Assembly (NCBI GenBank): GCA_029556045.1
Contig: JAKQGS010000044.1
Span: 1-23,290, forward strand
Source: Pseudomonadota bacterium
Lineage (GTDB): Bacteria; Bdellovibrionota; Oligoflexia; Oligoflexales; Oligoflexaceae
DNA length: 23,290 bases
Direction: 5' to 3'
Shown: positions 14,333 to 21,494 of the stretch, one piece after another
How the letters are laid out: every line of letters begins with the position of its first letter
Position numbering within the stretch: position 1 is the first letter of the stretch
Notes under the pieces: generated by a model
Databases searched by the model: none
What the model was told of the DNA's origin: nothing
What the model saw: the letters and a program-made list of their open reading frames with translations, nothing else
Made by a program: the position numbers and the translations under genes

Positions 14333-15346
14333 TTACAGGGCTAATACGATTTGACCAAGCACCAGGTCGCCGGCAATCCCCGAGCCTTTGAGTTGCTGAT
14401 CTGCCTGTTGACAGAGTCGCAGCACTTTAATCAGTTCCAATGGGGATTTTTGGGACACGTACTGATTATAACTTTTAATGACCGGGAGGGGTAGTTTTTG
14501 GGCGCTTGCGGCTTGCTCCGGGCTATGACCCTGACGTAAAAGCTGATTAATCCGTAGCGCCTTGCGCACTAAGGATGCCAATACTGCCAGGATTCCCAGT
14601 GCGTTTTCCCCGCGATTCAAAAGGGAACTCACCATAGCCAGGGCGTCCGCGGATTTTCGCCCCAGAATCAGCTTTTCAAGATGAAAAATCATGTCCTGCC
14701 GCAAAAACCCCAGGATCGGTCCGACTTCCTGCGCCGTCAGAGTTCCGGGAAAATCGGCAAATACCAGTGCAATTTTCTGCAATTCATTTTGGATCGTGGC
14801 CAGATCGAGGCCCACCGACTGACGGAAAAGCTGAACAGCTTCACTGTTCATTTTTAATCGATGCTTGCAAATCTGCTGCTCCAGGTAGCGGTCCACCTCA
14901 TAGTACGCAGGCTCAAAGCATGGGATGTCCAGAAAGGAGCGTCCCTTTAGGGCGTTGAACAATTTGACGGGTGTTGAACCGGTCTGAAGGGTCAGGCACA
15001 GGGCTCCCTTTGGTTGCGAGACGGGCATTGCTTCGAAATATTTGGGCAGGTCAGCCTTTTTTTCCAGTTTTTGTACAACATAGAGAGCCTGTGGCTCAAA
15101 AATGGCATCCTGTGTCCATATCTGCTCCAATGCGGATTGATCGAATCGTGCCATATCCAGGCTGTTGACAGAGGAGTTCTTCCGTTGGATCCATAGCCCC
15201 CGGACGTCATGCAGGGCTTCCTGCTGGAGAAAGTCACTGGGTCCGTAAAGAACGATGATTTTAGGAAATTGCAGCTGGGTTGCCAGCTCTCCCAAGCGGG
15301 TGAGGGCGCCTTGATAATCCTTGTAGCCCAACTTGGTTTTGGTCAC
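14333..15346 (-). CDS. holA: DNA polymerase III, delta subunit
   Basis: HolA is the clamp-loader wrench that opens the beta sliding clamp, working with DnaX and HolB. The 337-aa length is standard (about 330-345). Family features are IIVLYGPSDFLQQEAL (30-45), corresponding to the degenerate Walker-like region, then IQNELQKIAL, the lid-domain segment QDMIFHLEKLILGRKSADAL, GILAVLASLVRKALRINQLL, and the collar-like C-terminus with LRLCQQADQQLKGSG. Similarity is by overall pattern rather than catalytic residues, as is normal for this family. The start codon is GTG at 15346, with a promoter at 15385-15413. Downstream on the same strand is a probable exported propeller protein. Confidence 0.92.
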   Translation of the reverse strand: MTKTKLGYKDYQGALTRLGELATQLQFPKIIVLYGPSDFLQQEALHDVRGLWIQRKNSSVNSLDMARFDQSALEQIWTQDAIFEPQALYVVQKLEKKADLPKYFEAMPVSQPKGALCLTLQTGSTPVKLFNALKGRSFLDIPCFEPAYYEVDRYLEQQICKHRLKMNSEAVQLFRQSVGLDLATIQNELQKIALVFADFPGTLTAQEVGPILGFLRQDMIFHLEKLILGRKSADALAMVSSLLNRGENALGILAVLASLVRKALRINQLLRQGHSPEQAASAQKLPLPVIKSYNQYVSQKSPLELIKVLRLCQQADQQLKGSGIAGDLVLGQIVLAL

Positions 15347-15384
15347 GGTGTTCTGACCCTCTAGCTTGGTGTGTAAAACGCCTA

Positions 15385-15413
15385 AATATAACGCTATTTA
15401 TCGAAATATCCAA
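15385..15413 (-). promoter_or_regulatory. sigma-70-type promoter for holA
   Basis: On the minus strand TTGGAT (15413-15408, 4 of 6) is separated by exactly 17 nt from TATATT (15390-15385, 5 of 6). Transcription would begin near 15378, about 32 nt before the holA GTG start. It is the only good leftward promoter in the 170-bp divergent gap. Confidence 0.5.
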
Positions 15414-15473
15414 GGATTCACCCCCACTTTGTCATCCTGGTGCAATATTTAGCTGAGGGATTGCCCCGGTGGG

Positions 15474-15482
15474 TGTTATAAA
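15474..15482 (+). promoter_or_regulatory. extended -10 promoter for the lipoprotein gene
   Basis: TGTTATAAA (TG at 15474-15475, hexamer TATAAA at 15477-15482, 5 of 6) lies 34 nt upstream of the start codon at 15517. The -35 region (15454-15459) shows no consensus. This follows the same TG-n-TATAAA pattern as the site before cyoE. Confidence 0.45.
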
Positions 15483-15516
15483 TAGAAGCCTTTTCCGAAA
15501 TGATTAAGGAGCCGAC

Positions 15517-16875
15517 ATGGTTTTTCCCGCGACGTTCTTGCTGATTTTATTGACCGCGCTGGCCTGTAGCTCAGGCAATGACACCAAGACCACGAAAACC
15601 CCGGCCATACGGCAGGGTTCAACGGTTTCACCGGTAGCTATCAAGTTTTTTGATGGTCACGGTGCCCTCAGTCAGGATGGGGTAACCATGGCTTTTCTCA
15701 GCGGTAAATCGGGAAATAATAACATGAAGGGGGTCCTGCTTCCGGACGCGGATCCGGCTAGTCCGCAGGGTGTGGGGAGTGACCCGGACTGGGGTGCCTT
15801 ACAGGCGCTGACCCTGGCTGCTGATGGCAGTACGGTGGCCTGGTTGGCAGATTCCGAGGGAATCCAAAGTATTAAAATTCACCGGGTGGATACACCGGAC
15901 CTAGTAAGCGATGGGACTTTGATCGACGGGATTAGTGTATCCCGAATTGCTCTGCAGGTGGGGGCGGCTGGCTCGGCCCTGGCGGTGGAAGGGGTGGATA
16001 CATTAGGCGACCGGAAAATCTCCATCACAGGCTTTACGGAGTCGTCGGGTGCTTTTACGCTGGCTGAGCCTATTCCTGTTCCCGATCTTGAAGCGGATGA
16101 GGAAATGTTTCAGTGGCTGCCTGTTGACAATGGACTGGCCTTTATAACCCGGGTGATGACGGGTGGGTCATCACAGTTAAAAGTGCGGACAACCACCAAT
16201 AATGCCCTGGAAGGTATGGAAGTTCGGTCCATCGATTTGGCTTCAACTCAGGATCCCGCCCCATTTGCGGTCGGGAAAGGCAAAGTGGCTTATATTGGGA
16301 GGATGACCGGGACAATGGAGGAACGCGCCCGCGTTCCCCATGGCAATAAACCACCCGACGCCAATGGCGTGGATACCAAGGGTTTTGTTTATGTGGACTC
16401 CGAAGTCAAGGTTTTGGATCTGGATGGCAACGAGGAAACCGCTATTGAATCCGAACAATATAAAATTCGGTCCGTGGATCTGACCTCCGATGGCTCCCTG
16501 GGCCTGGCTCTGGGCAATGAAGTCTTGGCCTGCGAAGCAGGCGATATCTACGGCACTTCCCTGATGCTGTTGGATCCAGGTACCGGTAAACGCATACGGG
16601 TCATACCGAAGAGACTGGAAGATGGAAGCTGGACTGCAACGGCAGACCCCTGCACAGACTTCACAGCAGACGCTGGGGATGGTAAACCATCGATCGACAT
16701 CTTTTTACAGGAAGCTCACCTGGCCAAAGATCCATCTGGCAAAATTGTCATCCTATATGGGAGCTGGCGCAGTGGTGATGCGGAGCTTTATCGTATGGAA
16801 CTCACATGGGACCAGGGTGAAAGTTCACTTCAGGATGTCGCGATCACAAATATTTCCCAAAACACTGCGGAATAG
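15517..16875 (+). CDS. lipoprotein with TolB-like propeller repeats
   Basis: No specific family is recognised. The 452-aa product begins with a short hydrophobic signal (VFPATFLLILLTALAC), making Cys17 the probable lipidated residue. The following SSGNDTKTTKTP is a flexible, polar linker. The body contains repeated strand patterns of the S-x-DG-x-x-(V/L)-A-(W/F)-L type: GALSQDGVTMAFLSG, LTLAADGSTVAWLAD, VDLTSDGSLGLALG. These match the PD40/TolB-like propeller repeat. Two late cysteines (in VLACEAGD and ADPCTDF) may form a disulfide. AAGGAG 5 nt before the ATG is an excellent ribosome-binding site. It converges on ribF with 14 bp between stops. A role in envelope integrity or surface display is only an inference. 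Confidence 0.8.
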   Translation: MVFPATFLLILLTALACSSGNDTKTTKTPAIRQGSTVSPVAIKFFDGHGALSQDGVTMAFLSGKSGNNNMKGVLLPDADPASPQGVGSDPDWGALQALTLAADGSTVAWLADSEGIQSIKIHRVDTPDLVSDGTLIDGISVSRIALQVGAAGSALAVEGVDTLGDRKISITGFTESSGAFTLAEPIPVPDLEADEEMFQWLPVDNGLAFITRVMTGGSSQLKVRTTTNNALEGMEVRSIDLASTQDPAPFAVGKGKVAYIGRMTGTMEERARVPHGNKPPDANGVDTKGFVYVDSEVKVLDLDGNEETAIESEQYKIRSVDLTSDGSLGLALGNEVLACEAGDIYGTSLMLLDPGTGKRIRVIPKRLEDGSWTATADPCTDFTADAGDGKPSIDIFLQEAHLAKDPSGKIVILYGSWRSGDAELYRMELTWDQGESSLQDVAITNISQNTAE

Positions 16876-16889
16876 AAAATTAATAGGAT

Positions 16890-17873
16890 CTACGGTTTGA
16901 GCAAGCTTTTTGCCTGCACGATATCTGCTTGAATTTGAACCTTTAATTCATTGAGGTCGGCAAATCGTTGTTCTTCCCTCAATCGATGATTCAAAAAGTA
17001 TGAAGCCTGCTTGCCGTAAAAAAAGTCGCCTTCCGGATATTGATGCAGGAGATGAGCTTCGATACACATACTCCTGTCTCCGCCAACGGTGGGACGTTCA
17101 CCAATGTTAAATACGGCAGGAACGGCAGTTGGGGGAATGGACATCAATCTGGGCTGCCCTTCCGCATACTCCCAATTGACATACCCAGCATAAACACCTG
17201 AGCGAGGGATCAACTGTTCAACCGGCCGCAGATTCGCGGTCGGTATGCCGATGGTGCGCCCAATTTTTCGACCTGATACCACGGTTCCCTCCAGGCAATA
17301 GGGGCGTCCCAACATGCGGGCAATGAGATCCCAATCTCCCGGCTGCTGCAGCGCCGCTCTGATGCGGCTGCTGCTAATAGGTTCACCTTCCAAGGTCAGT
17401 GGCTCGGAGACCGTTACACTGACCCCGCGCTCCCGCCCCATTTTTTGCAGGTAATCCACATCCCCGACTCGCCGATGGCCAAACCTAAAATCATGCCCCA
17501 CCAATAGGCTGGAGGCCCCCAGCTCATTGCAAAGGATCTGAGAAAAGAAGGTGTCGGCAGATATCAGGCTAAAGTCTTTGTCAAATGGCTGCATCAAAGC
17601 CCATTGCACTTGAAGCTCACGAAAGGCCTGTAATTTTTGTTGTGCGGTAAACAGCGATTGCTTTACCGACTCTGGGGCAAAAAAGGTTTTGGGACTGGGG
17701 TCAAAAGTAAAGACCATCGACTGGGTGCCGCTTTGCTGAGCTCTTTGGATAGTGGAGTGAATCAGCGACTGATGTCCCAGGTGACAACCGTCAAAGGCCC
17801 CAATGGTTATGGCTGTTGCAACGGGTCCGTTTTGCAATTTTTTAAATTGCCGGTAATTTTGGAAGGTTATCAA
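16890..17873 (-). CDS. ribF: bifunctional riboflavin kinase / FAD synthetase
   Basis: RibF phosphorylates riboflavin to FMN and adenylates FMN to FAD. The 327-aa product has both domains at normal length (about 310). The N-terminal adenylyltransferase carries GAFDGCHLGH (25-34), TFDPSP (56-61) and ISSSRIR (166-172). The C-terminal kinase carries GRTIGIPTANL (205-215), NIGERPTVGG (256-265) and the catalytic Glu272 in CIEAHLL. The start is a TTG at 17873, close to an in-frame stop at 17906-17904; no ATG gives a complete N-terminus, and the ribosome-binding site is poor. The 152-bp region upstream is AT-rich (runs such as TTTAATTAAATT) without a convincing promoter pair. It may supply FAD for the oxidoreductase in the window. 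Confidence 0.96.
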   Translation of the reverse strand: MITFQNYRQFKKLQNGPVATAITIGAFDGCHLGHQSLIHSTIQRAQQSGTQSMVFTFDPSPKTFFAPESVKQSLFTAQQKLQAFRELQVQWALMQPFDKDFSLISADTFFSQILCNELGASSLLVGHDFRFGHRRVGDVDYLQKMGRERGVSVTVSEPLTLEGEPISSSRIRAALQQPGDWDLIARMLGRPYCLEGTVVSGRKIGRTIGIPTANLRPVEQLIPRSGVYAGYVNWEYAEGQPRLMSIPPTAVPAVFNIGERPTVGGDRSMCIEAHLLHQYPEGDFFYGKQASYFLNHRLREEQRFADLNELKVQIQADIVQAKSLLKP

Positions 17874-18025
17874 GGTGATGCCCGGGTGGTTTAAAGCATT
17901 TAATTAAATTGTTAAAATAATAAAAGCAAACCAAATACATTGATCAGTTTGTCCATAGCATTAATGATCTGGAATTGCACCACGACAATTCAAACTAGCC
18001 AAGTGTACCGCGGCGGAAGGCTTAA

Positions 18026-18553
18026 ATGGAAGACGATATTGGGTTGAAGTTCCTGGAAATCGGAAGTTTCAACACCTTCACCATGACAATGGCCACGCTG
18101 GCGGTGATTTTGGTTGTCGTCATGCTTTGCGCCAATGTGTTTCTAAGGGTATGGGGGATTCTTTCGGGATGGGTGCAGGATGATGGGCAGGAAGCGCGAG
18201 CCAGGACTCATCTCAAAAAGCTTTTTTTGCATCTGGAATATTCTTTGCCCATTCCCTCCGGAGAACAAAGTCCTTTCTGCAAAGGCTTTCTTAGAAGCCT
18301 CTCAGGCCATGGAGCTTTTTTTGTCACAGAATCTTCTCCCTATCTGGTTAAGGGGCAGACCATCCATGTACACCTGGGGCCTTATGTGGAGCACGGCTTT
18401 CATGAATCTGTATCGATCCAGGGAAAGATCACATGGTTGAATAGGATCAAAGGGGATGATTCAGCGGTCATGGTGCGCGTCAAGTTTGACGAGAAAGAAT
18501 GGTCCAAGGAAGATTTGACAAAACTCATTGGTGCATTGGCGGGAATGAAATAA
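18026..18553 (+). CDS. membrane-anchored degenerate PilZ-like protein
   Basis: This 175-aa protein has one transmembrane helix near the N-terminus (about residues 19-40, TMATLAVILVVVMLCANVFL). The C-terminal domain (about 68-157) follows the PilZ strand pattern: LHLEYSLPIP, GFLRSLSGHGAFFVTE, LVKGQTIHVHLGP, VSIQGKITWLNR and AVMVRVKFD. In canonical c-di-GMP receptors a basic RxxxR motif precedes and (D/N)xSxxG follows. Here the first is absent and the second reads SLSGHG (S91-G96), so c-di-GMP binding is doubtful. The ATG has GGAAGG 6 nt upstream. Its TAA stop overlaps the aroE ATG by one base (TAATG), so it is coupled to aroE and queG, an odd metabolic partnership. The PilZ call is by pattern only. 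Confidence 0.7.
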   Translation: MEDDIGLKFLEIGSFNTFTMTMATLAVILVVVMLCANVFLRVWGILSGWVQDDGQEARARTHLKKLFLHLEYSLPIPSGEQSPFCKGFLRSLSGHGAFFVTESSPYLVKGQTIHVHLGPYVEHGFHESVSIQGKITWLNRIKGDDSAVMVRVKFDEKEWSKEDLTKLIGALAGMK

Positions 18554-19407
18554 TGATACGGATTGATGGAAAAACACGCCTCTTGGGGATTTTGGGAAAC
18601 CCGGTATCCCACAGCCTGTCACCGCTCATTCATAATTTTTCTGCTGCACAACTTGGGATCAATCAGGTCTACGTGCCGTTTGAAGCGCCCTACCCACAAC
18701 TCAATAATTTCATGTCATTAATGTGGGATTTAGGGTGTGTGGGATTCAATGTGACCACACCCTATAAGGAGGTCGTGGCCAACCTGATTCCCGGAGCGCC
18801 GGGCAAGTCAGTCAATACGGTGTACAGGGGAAGCGAATCCTGGTTGGGTATATCCACAGATGGCCTGGGATTTGCCCGAGCCCTCAACCGATTGGAAACC
18901 CCCTTGGCGGGTTTTGGCAAAGTGGTTTTTCTGGGATGTGGTGGTGCGGTAACAGCGATTTTAGAACATATCACCCGCGAGTTCGAAACCTGTCCGGAGG
19001 TTGTGGTTCTGCGTCGTAATCCTGCGATGGATGCAGTGGTTAAAGGCCGTTTACCGGATGGCTTTCCATTGCGGATATTGGACTTTGTACCGCAGAACCT
19101 GCAGCGTGAGATTTCAGGACGTGGTGGCGAAACGCTTTTGGTTCAGGCTACAAGTGCGCCCCTGTTTGGAGAAACCCTGCAAATGTTTGCGGATATGATG
19201 TCCTCCTTTCACGGGGTGTTTGTCGATCTTGTCTATCGAACCCCTTCTGCTCTCTTGCAAAAGGCAGGTGTCCAGGGCATACCCTGTCAGGACGGTCTGC
19301 CCATGCTGATCGAGCAGGCGCGACTATCGCAGGAGTTTTGGTGGAACCGCTCCCACTCCTACGATGATATCCGGAACTATATCAGCCCAAATCTGGGACG
19401 ACTTTAA
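18553..19407 (+). CDS. aroE: shikimate dehydrogenase
   Basis: AroE reduces 3-dehydroshikimate to shikimate with NADPH in the chorismate pathway. The 284-aa protein has GNPVSHSLSPLIHN (15-28) for substrate binding, GFNVTTPYKE (64-73) with catalytic Lys72, SVNTVY, and STDGLGF with catalytic Asp103. In that last motif the usual NTDG is STDG. The nucleotide-binding GCGGAVTAI (128-136) and the C-terminal DGLPMLIEQARLSQEFW are also present. The start at 18553 overlaps the PilZ-like stop. An in-frame upstream ATG at 18499 lies inside that gene and would add 18 residues without family support. The sequence TAAGGAG at its own stop supplies the ribosome-binding site for queG. Confidence 0.94.
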   Translation: MIRIDGKTRLLGILGNPVSHSLSPLIHNFSAAQLGINQVYVPFEAPYPQLNNFMSLMWDLGCVGFNVTTPYKEVVANLIPGAPGKSVNTVYRGSESWLGISTDGLGFARALNRLETPLAGFGKVVFLGCGGAVTAILEHITREFETCPEVVVLRRNPAMDAVVKGRLPDGFPLRILDFVPQNLQREISGRGGETLLVQATSAPLFGETLQMFADMMSSFHGVFVDLVYRTPSALLQKAGVQGIPCQDGLPMLIEQARLSQEFWWNRSHSYDDIRNYISPNLGRL

Positions 19408-19416
19408 GGAGTTTAT

Positions 19417-20481
19417 ATTTCTCCGTCATCTCTCACCCGCCACGAAATTGAGCGCTTGGTGCAAGAGCAGGGTATGAGTCTGCTGGGAATTGTGCGCCTG
19501 GAAACCCTGGAACTCGATGCAGATCGTTTTGACCAATGGGTGGACAATGGCTATCACGCAAGCATGTCCTTTCTTGAGCGATACCGCGAAATGCGTCGGC
19601 ATCCTCAGAACCTGATGGCCGGAGCCCGATCCGCGGTAATCATGGCGCTTCCATATGGGCGCCGCGAATATAGTGATTCACGCACCCCCCCCCGTATAGC
19701 CCAATATGCCTTGCTGCGGGATTACCATAGGGTGATTTGGCAACGGGGCGAAAGTATTCTGCGGCAGCTGGAGGAACGTGCTCTAAGGGGCGGATTGCAG
19801 CTTGTGGGGCGGGTCGTGACCGATAGCGCTCCACTTCTGGAAAGGGCTTTGGCCGCAAGGACCAGTCGCGGTTTTATCGGCAAAAATACGCTGTTTATTC
19901 ACCCTGAGCTTGGAAGTCAATTTTTGCTGGCGGAAATTTTGCTAAGTATCGAATTACCCTATGATACGCCGGCTCGCGTTGAACCAAGTCAAAGAAGTAT
20001 AGAGGGAGGCTGCGGCACCTGCCGTCGTTGTGAGGTAAATTGTCCCACAGGAGCATTGAATCATCCCTACCGGCTTAATGCAAACCTCTGTCTGTCTTAT
20101 TGGACCATCGAACATCGGGGCACGATTCCAGAACAATTTTGGCCATGGTTGGGTCGTTACTGGTTTGGGTGCGATATCTGCCAAACGGTTTGTCCGTATA
20201 ATCGGAAGTCATCTCAAACCCCGGAAAGTCCAATTCAGATCCCAGACCTCTATGATGTTGCCGTTATGACGCAAGCTGACTATGAGCGCTGGTTCGGTGG
20301 GACTTCCCTGGCGCGCGCTAAAATTCACGGATTGCGTCGCAATGCCCTCATTGCCCTAACGGTGATTAATCATCCTCGTTTGGGTGAGGCGTTGTCGCGA
20401 GTTGTTCTGGGGGATCATGAGGTGCTACGGGCCACAGTTGCTCAGATCGGCACTTACGTTCCGCCCCGTTCAGGAAAGTGA
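19417..20481 (+). CDS. queG: epoxyqueuosine reductase, probable AUU start
   Basis: QueG reduces epoxyqueuosine to queuosine in tRNA with cobalamin and two [4Fe-4S] clusters. Visible are the catalytic Asp in VVTDSAPLLERA (D136), FIGKNTLFIHP, the first cluster site CGTCRRCEVNCPTGAL (C199, C202, C205, C209), SYWTIEHRG and the second site FGCDICQTVCPYN (C252, C255, C259). The C-terminal HEAT-like region (KIHGLRRNALIAL) is present; 354 aa is slightly short of E. coli's 379. From the only conventional candidate, TTG at 19456, the first conserved helix (SLTRHEIERLVQEQGMSLLG) would be cut. The strong AAGGAG at 19406-19411 points instead to ATT at 19417, 5 nt away. This also puts the catalytic Asp at 136, close to the E. 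coli position of about 134. A 9-base C run (19685-19693) lies in the gene. Confidence 0.93.
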   Translation: MSPSSLTRHEIERLVQEQGMSLLGIVRLETLELDADRFDQWVDNGYHASMSFLERYREMRRHPQNLMAGARSAVIMALPYGRREYSDSRTPPRIAQYALLRDYHRVIWQRGESILRQLEERALRGGLQLVGRVVTDSAPLLERALAARTSRGFIGKNTLFIHPELGSQFLLAEILLSIELPYDTPARVEPSQRSIEGGCGTCRRCEVNCPTGALNHPYRLNANLCLSYWTIEHRGTIPEQFWPWLGRYWFGCDICQTVCPYNRKSSQTPESPIQIPDLYDVAVMTQADYERWFGGTSLARAKIHGLRRNALIALTVINHPRLGEALSRVVLGDHEVLRATVAQIGTYVPPRSGK

Positions 20482-21201
20482 AATTTTCTTGCCGTCAATC
20501 CCTTTTTCTCCGGGTTTTTCACCATTCGCACGCCCAAAGCTTAAATCACCATTATTGGGGCCTTGAAAAAGATTGTAGGTGAAATCTTTGGCCTCAGCGG
20601 AACTGGTGATGCAAGAAATCAGATCCTGCAAGATCCCGTTTTGAATATTATAGATAAGGCCATGAACCGCCAGTTCCTGTCCTTGCTGCCAGGCTTTTTG
20701 GATGACGGGGGAATGGCATACATTATGGACCTGCTCTACGACATTCAGTTCACATAATTTGTTTAACCTCTCATCAACAGGTAAGGATTCCAAATTGGGT
20801 GCGTGTTTGTGATAGATGTCACGGATGTGCAGCAGCCAGTTGTCGATGGCGCCAATCTTCTGATTTTGCATCGCCGCCAACACCCCGCCGCAGCCATAAT
20901 GTCCCGTCACAATAATATGCTTAACCTTGAGAACCTTGACCGCATATTCAATGACCGATAATGAGTTAAGATCAGTATGAATCACCTGGTTGGCGATATT
21001 GCGATGCACGAATATCTCACCCGGGTAGAGGCCAACGATTTGGTTGGCGGGGACGCGACTATCGGAGCAGCCAATCCACAGATATTCCGGTTGTTGTTGT
21101 GAAGAAAGGCGTGTGAAAAATAACGGATCTTCCGCCAGCATGCGTTTGGCCCACTGGACGTTATTGCTAAAGAGTTCCTGTAGCGGCCTGAGTTTGCTCA
21201 T
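20470..21201 (-). CDS. can: beta-class carbonic anhydrase
   Basis: Interconverts CO2 and bicarbonate. The 243-aa product shows the zinc ligands C45 and D47 (with R49) in WIGCSDSRVP and H101 and C104 in TGHYGCGGV. Each is three residues later than in E. coli Can. The conserved FVHRNIANQVIHTDLN, NWLLHIRDI, LCELNVVEQV and HGLIYNI follow. It looks like a close Can-type enzyme with an extra polar C-terminal tail (about 25 residues, ending in KKISLS). The ATG has AGAGGA upstream at about 9 nt. Its 3' end overlaps the convergent queG end by 12 bp. It supplies bicarbonate for carboxylation and diverges from fumA. Confidence 0.97.
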   Translation of the reverse strand: MSKLRPLQELFSNNVQWAKRMLAEDPLFFTRLSSQQQPEYLWIGCSDSRVPANQIVGLYPGEIFVHRNIANQVIHTDLNSLSVIEYAVKVLKVKHIIVTGHYGCGGVLAAMQNQKIGAIDNWLLHIRDIYHKHAPNLESLPVDERLNKLCELNVVEQVHNVCHSPVIQKAWQQGQELAVHGLIYNIQNGILQDLISCITSSAEAKDFTYNLFQGPNNGDLSFGRANGEKPGEKGIDGKKISLS

Positions 21202-21266
21202 CGCTGTGAATCCTCTATTTTACCCTATCTCGCCGGGGCTTTGAAGTTTGGCAGACACGAAGGGCC

Positions 21267-21275
21267 AATATATCA
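21267..21275 (-). promoter_or_regulatory. extended -10 promoter for can
   Basis: On the minus strand TGATATATT (21275-21267) has TG, one base, then TATATT (5 of 6). A perfect TTGACA lies at 21291-21286, but its 13-nt spacing is too short for both to be used together. Predicted initiation near 21260 gives a leader of about 60 nt before the ATG at 21201. Confidence 0.4.
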
Positions 21276-21310
21276 CAGGGGTGGGTGTCAATAAAATAGA
21301 AATTAATAAC

Positions 21311-21341
21311 TTATTTAAATAACTGTGAAATATGTTAACAT
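21311..21341. promoter_or_regulatory. AT-rich palindromes between can and fumA
   Basis: Two perfect palindromes lie close together: TTATTTAAATAA (21311-21322) and ATGTTAACAT (21332-21341). The 293-bp region 21202-21494 has no gene. These palindromes lie between the can promoter and the fumA promoter and could be operator sites. No known regulator motif is matched with certainty. Confidence 0.3.
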
Positions 21342-21427
21342 CATAGACCGGGTTGCCTGCCCATTTTTATCTTTGTCGTCCCCGCGACCCTGGCATTCAT
21401 CCTTTCTAACAAACCCCTGTCTCCGCA

Positions 21428-21456
21428 TTGACCCCCTGATGGGAATCTCCTATAAA
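21428..21456 (+). promoter_or_regulatory. sigma-70 promoter for fumA
   Basis: TTGACC (21428-21433, 5 of 6), exactly 17 nt, then TATAAA (21451-21456, 5 of 6). Transcription would begin near 21463, about 32 nt before the fumA ATG. This is the best two-element promoter in the window. Confidence 0.6.
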
Positions 21457-21494
21457 TTCTTTTCGGTCATCCATTTGTTTAAAACGAGGACCCC

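Noticed and set aside
16901..16920. Terminator between the lipoprotein and ribF
   Set aside because: GCAAGCTTTTTGC forms only a four-pair stem with a poor T context, inside the ribF 3' end.
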